Origin: Bacteroidota bacterium
GTDB taxonomy: Bacteria > Bacteroidota > Bacteroidia > B-17B0 > Aurantibacillaceae
Reading direction: 5' to 3'
Length of the DNA: 64,000 bases
Assembly (NCBI GenBank): GCA_018267655.1
Contig: JAFDYB010000083.1
Location: 1 to 64,000 of the forward strand
This document shows positions 1 through 8,890 of the stretch, in pieces (the stretch's first letter is position 1; each line of letters starts with the position of its first letter). Both the position numbers and the translations under genes were made by a program. The notes beneath the pieces were generated by a model. It was not told the DNA's origin. It did not search any database and was given only the letters and a program-made list of their open reading frames with translations.

Positions 1-36
1 AACATTTAGGCTATCTGTTTGATAATTTGGACATTA
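1..36 (+). repeat. 36-bp repeat, left copy of an inverted pair
   Basis: This segment equals the reverse complement of 21810-21845 with a single mismatch. In the frame that starts at base 3 both copies encode HLGYLFDNLDI, and the two sequences diverge directly after it. The left copy lies in the tail of the putative recombinase. The right copy lies in non-coding DNA and looks like a relic. The repeat may extend to the left of the window. Confidence 0.85.
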
Positions 37-344
37 CAGGTAAACGTGAGATTATCCGTTCGAGCTTGCGAAAAAACCTCGTGTTTTCAGATGGTAAAGC
101 TCGAACGGAAAAACCAAACGAGCTAATATTGCTGATTTGCTTGGTAAATGGGCAACACAGAGGATTTAAAAATGAGAAAGGGAGCAAAATTTGCTCCCTT
201 TCTGCTAAGGTACGGGTGAAGGGACTCGAACCCCCACGCCTTTCGGCACCAGATCCTAAGTCTGGCGCGGCTGCCAGTTACGCCACACCCGTATGGTTCG
301 CAAAGATAATTGTTTTTTTGTATTTATCATCTTTCAATCAATAG
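3..344 (+). CDS. C-terminal part of a putative serine site-specific recombinase (5' end outside window)
   Basis: The frame is open from the window edge, so only the tail is visible. Residues such as FDNLDITGKREIIRSSL, followed by an F-x-D-G-K-x-R-T-x-x-x-N-E-L-I-x-L-I pattern, resemble the C-terminal end of large serine recombinases of Bacteroidota, where a KR-I-I-G-S-I-F-P-E-K / RT-x-x-x-N segment closes the protein. That comparison is from memory of the family. After about residue 60 the frame continues through a hairpin (176-202) and reads antisense through the tRNA-Leu (211-292) to a stop at 342-344. The last 40 or so residues are therefore probably not native protein sequence. Recombinases that end at the 3' side of a tRNA gene are typical of elements integrated at that tRNA. 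It may be intact or a relic; the catalytic domain would lie left of base 1. Confidence 0.4.
   Translation, partial: HLGYLFDNLDITGKREIIRSSLRKNLVFSDGKARTEKPNELILLICLVNGQHRGFKNEKGSKICSLSAKVRVKGLEPPRLSAPDPKSGAAASYATPVWFAKIIVFLYLSSFNQ
56..108. repeat. 12-bp inverted repeat inside the recombinase tail
   Basis: Arms at 56-67 (ccgttcgagctt) and 97-108 (aagctcgaacgg) are perfect reverse complements separated by 29 bases. The arms lie in the coding frame of the putative recombinase tail. They could be a recombination-site core, a hairpin, or chance; the perfect 12-bp match with mixed base composition makes chance less likely in AT-rich DNA. Confidence 0.6.
176..202 (-). terminator. Rho-independent terminator after tRNA-Leu
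   Basis: Perfect 13-bp stem (176-188 with 190-202, one central base) with a GGGAGC core. Read on the minus strand it lies 8 bases after the tRNA discriminator base, and a U-rich run (UCAUUUUUAAA) follows. Position and structure fit termination of the tRNA transcript. The palindrome could also serve the plus-strand recombinase transcript. Confidence 0.7.
211..292 (-). tRNA. tRNA-Leu (anticodon UAG)
   Basis: On the minus strand the acceptor arms ACGGGTG (292-286) and CACCCGT (218-212) pair over 7 bp, with discriminator A at 211. The D arm, the anticodon stem CCAGA/TCTGG around loop CTTAGGA (anticodon TAG), a long variable arm (TGCCGAAAGGCG region) and a T arm with GGTTCGA are all readable. The long variable arm and A73 are typical of tRNA-Leu. 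The CCA tail is not encoded (CCT follows the discriminator). A -7 element sits just upstream and a terminator just downstream, so this is a single-gene unit. Confidence 0.97.
301..308 (-). promoter_or_regulatory. Bacteroidota -7 element for tRNA-Leu
   Basis: TATCTTTG on the minus strand matches the TAnnTTTG -7 consensus of the Bacteroidota primary sigma factor. It ends 8 bases before the mature tRNA 5' end. No TTG -33 motif is seen at ideal spacing. Confidence 0.6.
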
Positions 345-2426
345 TTTTTTAGTATAAACTTCGCCTTTTGTATTGCTCACTTTTAATAAATAAAGGCCAG
401 AGCTCAGGTTATCTATATTAATAACAGCATCAAATCCATTAATATTTTCTAAAATTACAGATTTACCGGTAATGTCAATTAATTCAACTTTATAAGCGCT
501 ACTGTTATTATAGTTAATTGTCACATAATTACTCGCAGGGTTTGGATAAACAGATATTTCGCCAAATGGCATTTTATTTTCAGGAACCGCCACAACTTCG
601 GGGTTTGTTGTTAACTTAACTTTTTGGCAATTTAATACAGAACAATACAATAAATTAGGATTATTCTCAGTAATCATACCTACAATATAAATATTATCGG
701 GGTTATATTTTTTTATGCCGTTGGCAGGCGTTGGCAATGCAAGTGTATAGGTTTGTTGAAATGTTTGCCCCGATGTTGCTATTGTACTTGGTATTGTAGC
801 TGCTAATCCACTTATGCCATTAAAAGCGTAAATTAATGTGTTTTGATGACTATATTGCCATGGTTTTAACATCCAGTTTGTCGCTGCATTATTATAATAA
901 CCATCAAGGTAATAGGGCGACCAAGGAACCAAATGGTAATTATTTAATTGATTAAATCCGTTATAACTTGAGTCGCTTGGGTTTCCGGTTACATTGTTTT
1001 CAATTAAATAAGCATTAAGCCTATAATCTCCACTGGCGGGGGTTGTAAATGTACTTACTACATTAAAGGATATTATATTACCAAGTGGTGTGTAAGTTTG
1101 GTTAGTAACACTTAGCATAACCGGTGTAACTGCTCTTAGTGATTTATACACCGCTGAGTCGTATATTAAACGCGTTTCGCTAAATATAGAATTTACAAAA
1201 TCATATTTTCGATCGAATAAAGCTGTGGCATTTTTTGAGGGATACGTACTTGCCAATAATGAAAAACTTGCAGTTGCCAGTGAATCATTTTGGTGTACAT
1301 TAACAACAACTAACGAATCATTTTGTAAAGCAAGTGCTTTATATTGCCCGTCAACACTCTCGCCATCGTTGGCGCTTAAAAACTGCTCCATTAAAACACG
1401 TTTTTTTACATTTGCTAATTGAAATGAAACATTTGTTTGTATGGTATCGTTAAGTTGGTTGTTGTCGGTTATGCCATTTACTGAGCTTATCCAGCATTTA
1501 AAATTATAATTGCCTGCTGTTGTTACGGCAATAGGTACAACTATGTTTAATGAATAACTTTGCGTGTAAAGCAATCCGGGTGTTATACTTATGCTTTGTG
1601 TATAAGGTGCTGAGTTTCCAATTTGGCAATTAACTAAAAGGCCATTTACTGCGTTATAACCAAAACTATTTATGTTAATAGCAACGGTAGGTTGTACAGA
1701 TGTAAGATAATATTTGTTATAGCTAGCAAAATTAATACCTGCATCAAGTGTTGTACTAACGTTTGCCAACGTAATATCGTCAATCCACAATTGGTATTGG
1801 TTTGTAGAATAATCTCTAAAAGCAAAAGAAAGATTCATGCCTTGAAAACTTCCTACATTTACGGTTCGCTTTGTCCAGTACGTATTTTCTGAATTGAATG
1901 GATTTAACCCGGCGGTTGTAAAAAGCCTATTGCCAAGTGGGAAGTTTGCGGCAGTTAATGGCCAAGCTTGGTTGGTTGCATACACTTCGTATGATTCTCT
2001 AAAATTTGGGTCAGGTGTTTTTGCGCGCCACAATAGTACAGTACTGCTTGTTGGTATTGACATTGTAGGTGTTAGTACCCAACGATTTACAGCAATCCCT
2101 GCAACGCTGGTATCTATCCAAGATGTGGTTACTAAAAACGTATCGTTTTCTAAGGCGTTACTAACCACACTCCAACCTTTGTACAAATTACCCGTAGCAT
2201 TAAATGGACTGTTAGGATTATTTGAGGGGCCAATGTTATTTTTATAGCCATCGTTAATTAAATTAAAGCTTGAGGGAATTGTTGTGTAATTTATTGACGA
2301 AGTGTTAGTTGTGTAATTAGTTAATGGTAACGTATTAAAGCCATTATAATAATATACCTGACTAATAAGCCTTGCATTAATTAGTACAAAAGCCAAACAC
2401 AAGATTTTTAGTTTAATTATTTTCAT
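327..2426 (-). CDS. T9SS-exported Omp28-like protein with choice-of-anchor J domain
   Basis: Secreted or surface protein of about 699 aa. I chose the ATG at 2426 rather than 2453 because it gives a clean signal peptide (MKIIKLKILCLAFVLINARLISQ pattern). The N-terminal third has the jelly-roll layout of choice-of-anchor J/cleaved-adhesin domains, ending near the motif LWIDDITLAN. A central segment starting VKKRVLMEQFLSANDGES resembles Omp28-related outer-membrane proteins. The last 75 residues form a type A T9SS sorting domain: VYPNPASNYVTI, a DITGK turn, then SSGLYLLKV and a basic C-terminus. The family is known to be exported by the PorSS machinery and cleaved. Its substrate or role is unknown. 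It is separated by only 58 bases from the upstream minus-strand gene and could be co-transcribed with it. Confidence 0.85.
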   Translation of the reverse strand: MKIIKLKILCLAFVLINARLISQVYYYNGFNTLPLTNYTTNTSSINYTTIPSSFNLINDGYKNNIGPSNNPNSPFNATGNLYKGWSVVSNALENDTFLVTTSWIDTSVAGIAVNRWVLTPTMSIPTSSTVLLWRAKTPDPNFRESYEVYATNQAWPLTAANFPLGNRLFTTAGLNPFNSENTYWTKRTVNVGSFQGMNLSFAFRDYSTNQYQLWIDDITLANVSTTLDAGINFASYNKYYLTSVQPTVAININSFGYNAVNGLLVNCQIGNSAPYTQSISITPGLLYTQSYSLNIVVPIAVTTAGNYNFKCWISSVNGITDNNQLNDTIQTNVSFQLANVKKRVLMEQFLSANDGESVDGQYKALALQNDSLVVVNVHQNDSLATASFSLLASTYPSKNATALFDRKYDFVNSIFSETRLIYDSAVYKSLRAVTPVMLSVTNQTYTPLGNIISFNVVSTFTTPASGDYRLNAYLIENNVTGNPSDSSYNGFNQLNNYHLVPWSPYYLDGYYNNAATNWMLKPWQYSHQNTLIYAFNGISGLAATIPSTIATSGQTFQQTYTLALPTPANGIKKYNPDNIYIVGMITENNPNLLYCSVLNCQKVKLTTNPEVVAVPENKMPFGEISVYPNPASNYVTINYNNSSAYKVELIDITGKSVILENINGFDAVINIDNLSSGLYLLKVSNTKGEVYTKKLLIER

Positions 2427-2484
2427 TTTTAATACTATTTTACCCAAGCCCATTCATATTTATGAACAAGCTTAGGTATTAAAT

Positions 2485-5184
2485 TTACTTAACAACAGTA
2501 GTTTTAACCGGCACAGAGCTTGCTTGAGGTGCGCTTATTGGGTGCAGCATTGAAAGTCCGCGCTTTGCATCGGCATAATCAGGTTTTAACTGTAATGTGC
2601 GTTCCCAGCAAGTTTTAGCTTGGTTATATTTTTGTTTATTAAAATATGAACCTCCTAAATTATACCAGCCTTCGGGATTGTAGGGGTCAAGTATTGTACA
2701 CATGTTGTAAAAATAAGCGGCGCTATCCATGCGGCCACGGTTAAATGCACCGGCTCCTCTATTTTTAAGATCGTTATAATATACAATATAATAATTTCTT
2801 AAATACGGGTTATTTGGATAAAGTCGCTCTGCGTTTTTCCAATAATAAAGTGCTTCAAAATCTTTACGTAATTTAAAATGAGCTAACCCTAAATTTAAAT
2901 ATCCGTTAACGTAACGCGGGTGCAATTCAATAGAGTGTTTTAAAAAGCCAATGCCTTTATATAGAGCCGCTTCGCGTTTACTTGCGTAACCACCTTTTTT
3001 CACTTCATCATCGGTTATTTTTAATGTACCGTTATAATCGTTATAAGGTTTATCTTCTTGTCCTTTTAAGGCTACGCCTGTAACTTCTTTAGTATCTGCC
3101 AAATCAACCCAACGTGCGCCGGCATTACCTAGCACCAATACAGAGTTTGGCATATTATTTACATCTTTTAAAAACAATGTTACATCATTTTTCCAATCTT
3201 TACTTCTTTCCCAAGCTTTGCAGCCAAATAAAAACCCAATTACAACAACAATAATTGAAATACTTACTGTTTTTATATTTATTGAAATGCTGCTTAGTTT
3301 TTCAAATCCTTTTAAAATGAACCAAGCTGCCGCAATACAAAAACCTATGTTTGAGTGGAAAATTAAGCGTTCGCCCATGGTTGCACCAATGTCCATTAAT
3401 ACGTTGCCTATCATTAAAGCAAACATAATGTAAGTCATTAAAGCAAAGCCAAGCACATGGCGTTTTAGTGTATAATAAATACCTGCGGCTAAAATACCTA
3501 AATGTAATACAAATGAAACTATAAAATCCCAGCTTGTAAAATGACGGTACGTAATTGTATTATATGAATAATCAGAAGAAAGTGTTTTTGGAAAAATTTG
3601 AAGCATTAGATACTTCATTAACACAAATGTTTTAGTACAAAAACGTTCTTCTTCATTTGCAATTAAATAAGGGTTATTTAATATTTCCGTATCCGGAACG
3701 CCTGGCTTCAATTTAACGGCTACTAAGCGCATTCCTAAATAAAATAACATAATAAATCCTAACCAACTCATTAAAGTAATAAAACGATTTTTAGTTTTTT
3801 GCGAACTTGAAGCAAAGTAAATAATAACAACATATAAAAAAGGGAAAAACCAAAATGAGCGAACCGGCTTTACCGGTGGTGGCATTTGCATATCAGCGTT
3901 TCGTTTAATGTACAGCATCATAGCGGCACAAACAATAAATGCCACAGCCACTACAATTACATTGCGAAGTTCGTTAGACATTTTAAAGTCTTTTAATTTT
4001 TTATACCAACTACGTGCTTTAAAATTATTAATAAGTGTATAACTCACTCCCGCCCATATACCTGCACTTATTAAACGGTTAAGCATTTTTGATTTTTCGC
4101 CAAGAAGAGAATTTACAATGCCTTTATGTATAAAGGCTGTAACAATACCCACAGATAAGATAATGATAATGTTGTAAACCCATTTTGAATCAATATAATT
4201 TTCTCGAACATTGTTTTCGGTAAAGGTGTATATGGCAAAAGGAATTAATAAAACCAGCATTACAGCATATTCTTTTGAGAGCAAGGCTAGTAAAAACATA
4301 ACAGCTGCCCAAAGTAAATGCGTCCACTTACCGGTTTCGTTGTACTTAAACGCATATAGGAATGTGAGCGACACAAAAATGAGTGAAAAAATTTCGTCGC
4401 GGCTTTTAACGTTTGCGATAGCCTCGCTATGTATGGGGTGCATGGTAAAAAGTATGGCAGATAAAAAAGCCAAGTCTTGGTTGTCTTTAAAAAAACATTG
4501 TGCAAATACTAAATACAGAAACACGCAGCCCAAAGCATAGGTCCAAATATTATTAAAGTGTCGGATATTTGCACCATATACTTGGCAATCAACTTCATTA
4601 AAAACACCATCAACATTTAAATCTTCTTCAGTTTCGTTTTTAAAATTTTTATTTAAATCCCAGCAAGGGTAGCACTCATTAGCTTCGGCTTGGCCATTAT
4701 GGTTTAAATCAACATACTCATTGTATTCATAGTTTGTTTCAGGTCGCCCACATGGTGAAGTGTAGTTTACCGCTTCGGGATCGAGTCTTCCATTTTGATT
4801 TAAGTCTTGAGTTTGCATGTACAAACCGCTGCGGTAGGGGTGAATAAACTCTTGTTCAACAGCAAAGCTAACAACAGATAAAGGACGATAACGACCTCCG
4901 GCCAATTGGTCGGTAGCGCACATACGGCGGTAAAAACTTTCGTAAGCATCTTTAGATAAGATGCCGGGTATGCCTTTAAAGCCTTTAATTACCCAGTCGT
5001 TTTGGTGAATGATAATACCATCGTCGAGAGCATACTCGCCATTTATTGAAGGATAGTAAAATACAAAGCCAACAATTCCTATTATAATTGCTGCAATTTT
5101 TTGATTTAAGTATCTAAAATACTTGAACTTTTGTGTTAGTTCAGGAAAGGTTGGTGATTTGGTTGTTTTCTGCTCTTGCGACAT
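2485..5184 (-). CDS. TMTC-like GT-C membrane protein with EF-hand-like insert and TPR tail
   Basis: Integral membrane protein of 899 aa. After one N-terminal TM (about residues 30-46) comes YALDDGII, with the paired Asp of GT-C (PMT/TMTC-like) glycosyltransferases in the first loop. About ten further hydrophobic segments follow up to residue 650, then TPR units to the end (for example NGYLNLGLAHFKLRKDFEALYYW and GWYNLGGSYFNKQKYNQA patterns). Residues 127-199, in the first extracytoplasmic loop, hold four EF-hand/dockerin-like loops (DLNQNG, DLNHNG, DLNKNF, DLNVDG) and four cysteines. The family suggests protein O-glycosylation with a lipid-linked sugar donor, which is inference here. A -7 box lies 27-34 bases upstream of the start. 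Alternative description: TPR membrane protein of unknown function. Confidence 0.75.
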   Translation of the reverse strand: MSQEQKTTKSPTFPELTQKFKYFRYLNQKIAAIIIGIVGFVFYYPSINGEYALDDGIIIHQNDWVIKGFKGIPGILSKDAYESFYRRMCATDQLAGGRYRPLSVVSFAVEQEFIHPYRSGLYMQTQDLNQNGRLDPEAVNYTSPCGRPETNYEYNEYVDLNHNGQAEANECYPCWDLNKNFKNETEEDLNVDGVFNEVDCQVYGANIRHFNNIWTYALGCVFLYLVFAQCFFKDNQDLAFLSAILFTMHPIHSEAIANVKSRDEIFSLIFVSLTFLYAFKYNETGKWTHLLWAAVMFLLALLSKEYAVMLVLLIPFAIYTFTENNVRENYIDSKWVYNIIIILSVGIVTAFIHKGIVNSLLGEKSKMLNRLISAGIWAGVSYTLINNFKARSWYKKLKDFKMSNELRNVIVVAVAFIVCAAMMLYIKRNADMQMPPPVKPVRSFWFFPFLYVVIIYFASSSQKTKNRFITLMSWLGFIMLFYLGMRLVAVKLKPGVPDTEILNNPYLIANEEERFCTKTFVLMKYLMLQIFPKTLSSDYSYNTITYRHFTSWDFIVSFVLHLGILAAGIYYTLKRHVLGFALMTYIMFALMIGNVLMDIGATMGERLIFHSNIGFCIAAAWFILKGFEKLSSISINIKTVSISIIVVVIGFLFGCKAWERSKDWKNDVTLFLKDVNNMPNSVLVLGNAGARWVDLADTKEVTGVALKGQEDKPYNDYNGTLKITDDEVKKGGYASKREAALYKGIGFLKHSIELHPRYVNGYLNLGLAHFKLRKDFEALYYWKNAERLYPNNPYLRNYYIVYYNDLKNRGAGAFNRGRMDSAAYFYNMCTILDPYNPEGWYNLGGSYFNKQKYNQAKTCWERTLQLKPDYADAKRGLSMLHPISAPQASSVPVKTTVVK

Positions 5185-5210
5185 ATATTTAAAATAAGCT
5201 ATGCAAATTA

Positions 5211-5243
5211 CAAAAATATTGCCAAAACAATGTGTTTTTACAA
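5211..5243 (-). promoter_or_regulatory. Promoter of the TMTC-like gene
   Basis: On the minus strand TATTTTTG (5218-5211) matches TAnnTTTG, and a TTG (5243-5241) lies 22 bases upstream as a -33 element. The predicted transcript start is about 20 bases before the ATG at 5184. The divergent histidine-kinase gene begins at 5287, so this 102-bp gap is a divergent promoter region. Confidence 0.5.
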
Positions 5244-5286
5244 CAAAAACTATTTTTTTAATAATATTTATTAAATTGTTGGCTCA

Positions 5287-8200
5287 ATGTTAAAGTCGAA
5301 ACGAGTAGTTTTTGTTTTTATTGCTTCTGCAATATTGCTTTTTATAAGTAGTTGCATGTTCTTTACTTTTCAAAAAACACAAAACGAAATAATATTGCAT
5401 AGTGAACGTTTGTTACAACAAAAATTTGAAAAAAATAAACAATCAATTTCTTTTTTAAGTGAGCAGCATTTTAAAATCAACTCGAGTTTTAGTGAAAAAC
5501 AGAGCGAAGAAGATGCTTTTTTTGTTTTAGAAAACGATTCGCTTAAAGCCTGGACAAACAGCGTGTTTGCTTCTGAATATGAATTAAAAAACATCAACGA
5601 TTCAATTGGTGTAATAAAATTAAAACAAGGATATTATTTATACCTATTAAGTAAAAAGCAAGATATTAAAATTATAACGCTTACACTTATTAAAAGCAAT
5701 TATAGCGTTCAAAATAATTTTTTAAAAAACACGTTTGCCGGTTGGCTAAATTTACCTCCCGATGCAGAAATTAGTTTTAAAAAGAAAGTAAATAACGCCA
5801 TATTTCTTAATAAACATTACCTATTTGATATAAATTTAGTTGAACCCGTTTTTATATCAACTGAAAACATCAACCTTATTGAATTTGTTTTTGTTATTGC
5901 CTTTGTTTTATTGTATTTAGGGCTTTTTATAGTATATAATCAAAATAATAATCGCTTAATTTTAATACTTTTAATTGGATTTATTGCATTACTGAGAGTT
6001 TACTTGCAATTTTTTGTACCCGACTTAGTAAAGAAAAATATTTTTTACGATATACGAATTTTTGCTAATGCGTCGTCATTTTTTAATAGATATTTAGCCG
6101 ACGTACTGCTTAACTTTATTGTGCTTTTTATATTTTCATTTACGCTGTACTTAACCCGATTTAAAGACGCTTTAAAACAAAAAGTATTGTATTATTCTGC
6201 AACTGTTGTTTTATGTTCTGCTTTGATTATTCAAATAAATGATAGTTTTCAAAGCCTAGTAAAAAATTCAACTTTATCTTTTAATTTACTTTCAGTTTTT
6301 ACAATTAGCTCAGGTAGTATTTTTGCACTAATTGCAATTACCATTGGTTTTTGCAGCATGTATTTGCTATTTTATAAATTACTTGCTAATAGTTACTTTA
6401 AAACAATGAGCACACTTAAAAAAGCGCTATACACAATCCCCACGTTTATATTAATGATGCTTTGCAGCGTTAATCGAAATTACAGTTGGTTTAATTTTTG
6501 GCCTATTGGAGCATTATTAATAATGTTGGCTCTTTTAGTTTGGGTAAAAAGCAATAAAATTTTGCTTTTTGGTATTTTGGCTCTTTACGCAAGCGTAGTT
6601 ACTTCATACATAATTAATTATTACATTGCTCAAAAGCAAAAAAACTACTACGAAGTACAATCATTTAATTTAAGTCAACAACAAGATTTAGTGCTTGAAA
6701 ATGAGTTTGCATCGGTATCGGAAAAACTTAATAGCGACAATCAATTAAATGCTTTAATTGGTTTATTACCCTACTCTTCAAAAGAAATATCAGAGTTTTT
6801 AAAGCAAAAATATTTTACGGGCTACTTTAATCGCTACAATATTGAGTTTAATATTTTTGATGAACAATGCCATTCAATGCTCAATCCATCAAATGTACTT
6901 TTTTTAAACGAGGGTTATTTTGAAGACCAAATAAAATTTTACTCAGACTCATCGTTTGTGAATAATTTATTTTTTAACTCAAAAGAAAAGCTACAGCCGC
7001 GTTATTTAGCACGAATGGAGCTAGGCAAACATCGTTTTTACGCTGTTTTTGAAGCAAAGGAGTACGAAGAGATAGGAAACTTTCCTGAATTGTTACTCGA
7101 TCAAAGTCAACAAAAACAATCGCGTTTAAAAGGTTTAAATTACGCTGTGTATCGTCAAAACCAAAATACGGCACGCTATGGTAAAATAAATTATCCTTTA
7201 ATATTGCCCGATTCAGCAGTTCTTAATGCTAATGACATTAATTATACCCATTACTTTTTTACTCCTGATGCGCAAACTCGAATAATTATAAGTGCTTCTA
7301 AAACAAGTTTTGCTTATTTATTTAATTACAATTCATACGTATTTTTATTTTTTTCGGCCTTCTTTTTTGTGTTTTATGTTATTTACACGTTGGTTTTCAC
7401 AAATCAATTTAAAACAGCTTCATTATCCCGGAGAATACAGTTTATAATTATATTAATGTTATTGCTTTTGCTTTTAGGAGTAGGTTTTACATCGGGTAAA
7501 ATGCTCATTAACCAATTTAATAACGATAATCAAAATGAATTAAAAGAAAAAACACTTACAATTTTAAATGAATTACAAGCTCAATTTAAAAATCGTGAGT
7601 CGTTCAGCGAAAACGAAAAGGAAATTGTGAAAATTAAAATAAAAGAACTTGCTCATTTGTTTAATACCGACATTAATTTATATGACAAGCAGGGCAAGCT
7701 ATTTGTAACAAGTCAGCCAAAATTATTTGAATTAGGGTTAATGGCCCAACAAATTAATCCGGAAGTATTTGCGAAACTTAAAAACGAATTTTCTTCGGGC
7801 GATTGCTTAAGTGAAAAAGCAGGAAAACTAAACTATTTATCGTACTATATGCCAATGTTTGAGAATAATAGAAACATAAGCGGGATAATAAATTTGCCTT
7901 ATTTTGCAAAACAAAGCGATTTAATTGATGAGCTATCAAAGATCATAAGTGCACTAATAAATCTTTATGTTTTTTTGTTATTACTAAGCGTGCTGGCAGC
8001 AATATTTATTTCGGGTTATGTAACAAAACCCTTACAATTAATAAAAAAACAAATTGCCAATATTCAATTAGGAAAATTAAATGAAAAAATTAATTGGAAA
8101 AGTAATGATGAAATTGGGAAACTTGTATCGGAGTATAACCTAATGCTTGTTAAACTTGAAGAAAGCGCCCAACTTCTTGCTATGAGCGAGCGTGAAAGCG

Positions 8201-8868
8201 CCTGGCGCGAAATGGCAAAACAAGTGGCACATGAAATTAAAAACCCACTCACACCAATGAAATTAAACCTTCAATACTTACAGCACTTATTAAACGCTAA
8301 TCCTAATGATTTTAAAGATAGATTTTCAGAAGCAAGCAAAGGAATTATTGAGCAGATAGATACTTTAGCAAACATTGCTACTGAATTTGCAAACTTTGCC
8401 AAATTAAATCAAACAGAAATGGAAGCTGTAGATATATGCGAGCAAATAAAAACAGCTGTTGCCACTTTTGGAACCGAAATTAAAATTAAAGTTAACTCGC
8501 AACTAATGGTAGGTTCACTTTATGTTAAGGCCTCAAAAGACCAATGTTTAAGAGTGTTTAATAATGTTATTAAAAATGCATTACAAGCAATCGAAAATAC
8601 CAATGAACCATTTATTGAAATAAACGTTCAAATTAAAGAAAAATCAATAATTATTTCTGTATCAGATAATGGCGATGGCATTCCTAAATCAATACGCGAA
8701 AAAATGTTTATCCCAAATTTCACTACAAAAAGTACCGGTAGTGGTTTAGGATTAGCGATGGTAAAAAGCATGATGAAGAGCTTTGGAGGGAACGTATGGT
8801 TTGAAAGTGAAGAGGGAAAAGGTGCCATTTTTTATTTAGAGTTTTTGAAAGCAATTACCACAGCATAA
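5287..8868 (+). CDS. Large membrane sensor histidine kinase (NtrY-like)
   Basis: Sensor kinase of 1193 aa, about twice the usual length. One TM near residue 8-28 is followed by an extracytoplasmic stretch, a block of about seven TM segments (197-450), a second soluble stretch (450-680), paired TMs (683-738), a third sensor-like region (750-880) and a last TM (891-912) leading to HAMP (about 915-965). The HisKA H-box reads HEIKNPLTPMKL with the phospho-His near residue 982. The HATPase domain shows NNVIKNALQA (N box), DNGDGIP (G1) and GSGLGLAMVKS (G2). The H-box with NPLTPMK is the NtrY type. No response regulator is adjacent, so its partner is elsewhere. It is divergent from the TMTC-like gene. 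Signal sensed unknown. Confidence 0.9.
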   Translation: MLKSKRVVFVFIASAILLFISSCMFFTFQKTQNEIILHSERLLQQKFEKNKQSISFLSEQHFKINSSFSEKQSEEDAFFVLENDSLKAWTNSVFASEYELKNINDSIGVIKLKQGYYLYLLSKKQDIKIITLTLIKSNYSVQNNFLKNTFAGWLNLPPDAEISFKKKVNNAIFLNKHYLFDINLVEPVFISTENINLIEFVFVIAFVLLYLGLFIVYNQNNNRLILILLIGFIALLRVYLQFFVPDLVKKNIFYDIRIFANASSFFNRYLADVLLNFIVLFIFSFTLYLTRFKDALKQKVLYYSATVVLCSALIIQINDSFQSLVKNSTLSFNLLSVFTISSGSIFALIAITIGFCSMYLLFYKLLANSYFKTMSTLKKALYTIPTFILMMLCSVNRNYSWFNFWPIGALLIMLALLVWVKSNKILLFGILALYASVVTSYIINYYIAQKQKNYYEVQSFNLSQQQDLVLENEFASVSEKLNSDNQLNALIGLLPYSSKEISEFLKQKYFTGYFNRYNIEFNIFDEQCHSMLNPSNVLFLNEGYFEDQIKFYSDSSFVNNLFFNSKEKLQPRYLARMELGKHRFYAVFEAKEYEEIGNFPELLLDQSQQKQSRLKGLNYAVYRQNQNTARYGKINYPLILPDSAVLNANDINYTHYFFTPDAQTRIIISASKTSFAYLFNYNSYVFLFFSAFFFVFYVIYTLVFTNQFKTASLSRRIQFIIILMLLLLLLGVGFTSGKMLINQFNNDNQNELKEKTLTILNELQAQFKNRESFSENEKEIVKIKIKELAHLFNTDINLYDKQGKLFVTSQPKLFELGLMAQQINPEVFAKLKNEFSSGDCLSEKAGKLNYLSYYMPMFENNRNISGIINLPYFAKQSDLIDELSKIISALINLYVFLLLLSVLAAIFISGYVTKPLQLIKKQIANIQLGKLNEKINWKSNDEIGKLVSEYNLMLVKLEESAQLLAMSERESAWREMAKQVAHEIKNPLTPMKLNLQYLQHLLNANPNDFKDRFSEASKGIIEQIDTLANIATEFANFAKLNQTEMEAVDICEQIKTAVATFGTEIKIKVNSQLMVGSLYVKASKDQCLRVFNNVIKNALQAIENTNEPFIEINVQIKEKSIIISVSDNGDGIPKSIREKMFIPNFTTKSTGSGLGLAMVKSMMKSFGGNVWFESEEGKGAIFYLEFLKAITTA

Positions 8869-8878
8869 ATCAAATTAT

Positions 8879-8886
8879 TATTTTTG
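8879..8886 (+). promoter_or_regulatory. Possible -7 element abutting the sterol-desaturase start
   Basis: TATTTTTG matches TAnnTTTG and ends four bases before the ATG at 8891. Transcription from it would give a nearly leaderless mRNA. It may be a chance match; the gene could instead be read through from the kinase 22 bases upstream. Confidence 0.3.
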
Positions 8887-8890
8887 CAAA

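Noticed and set aside
1894..2247. 117-codon plus-strand ORF
   Set aside because: Antisense to the T9SS protein gene, with no start context or domain.
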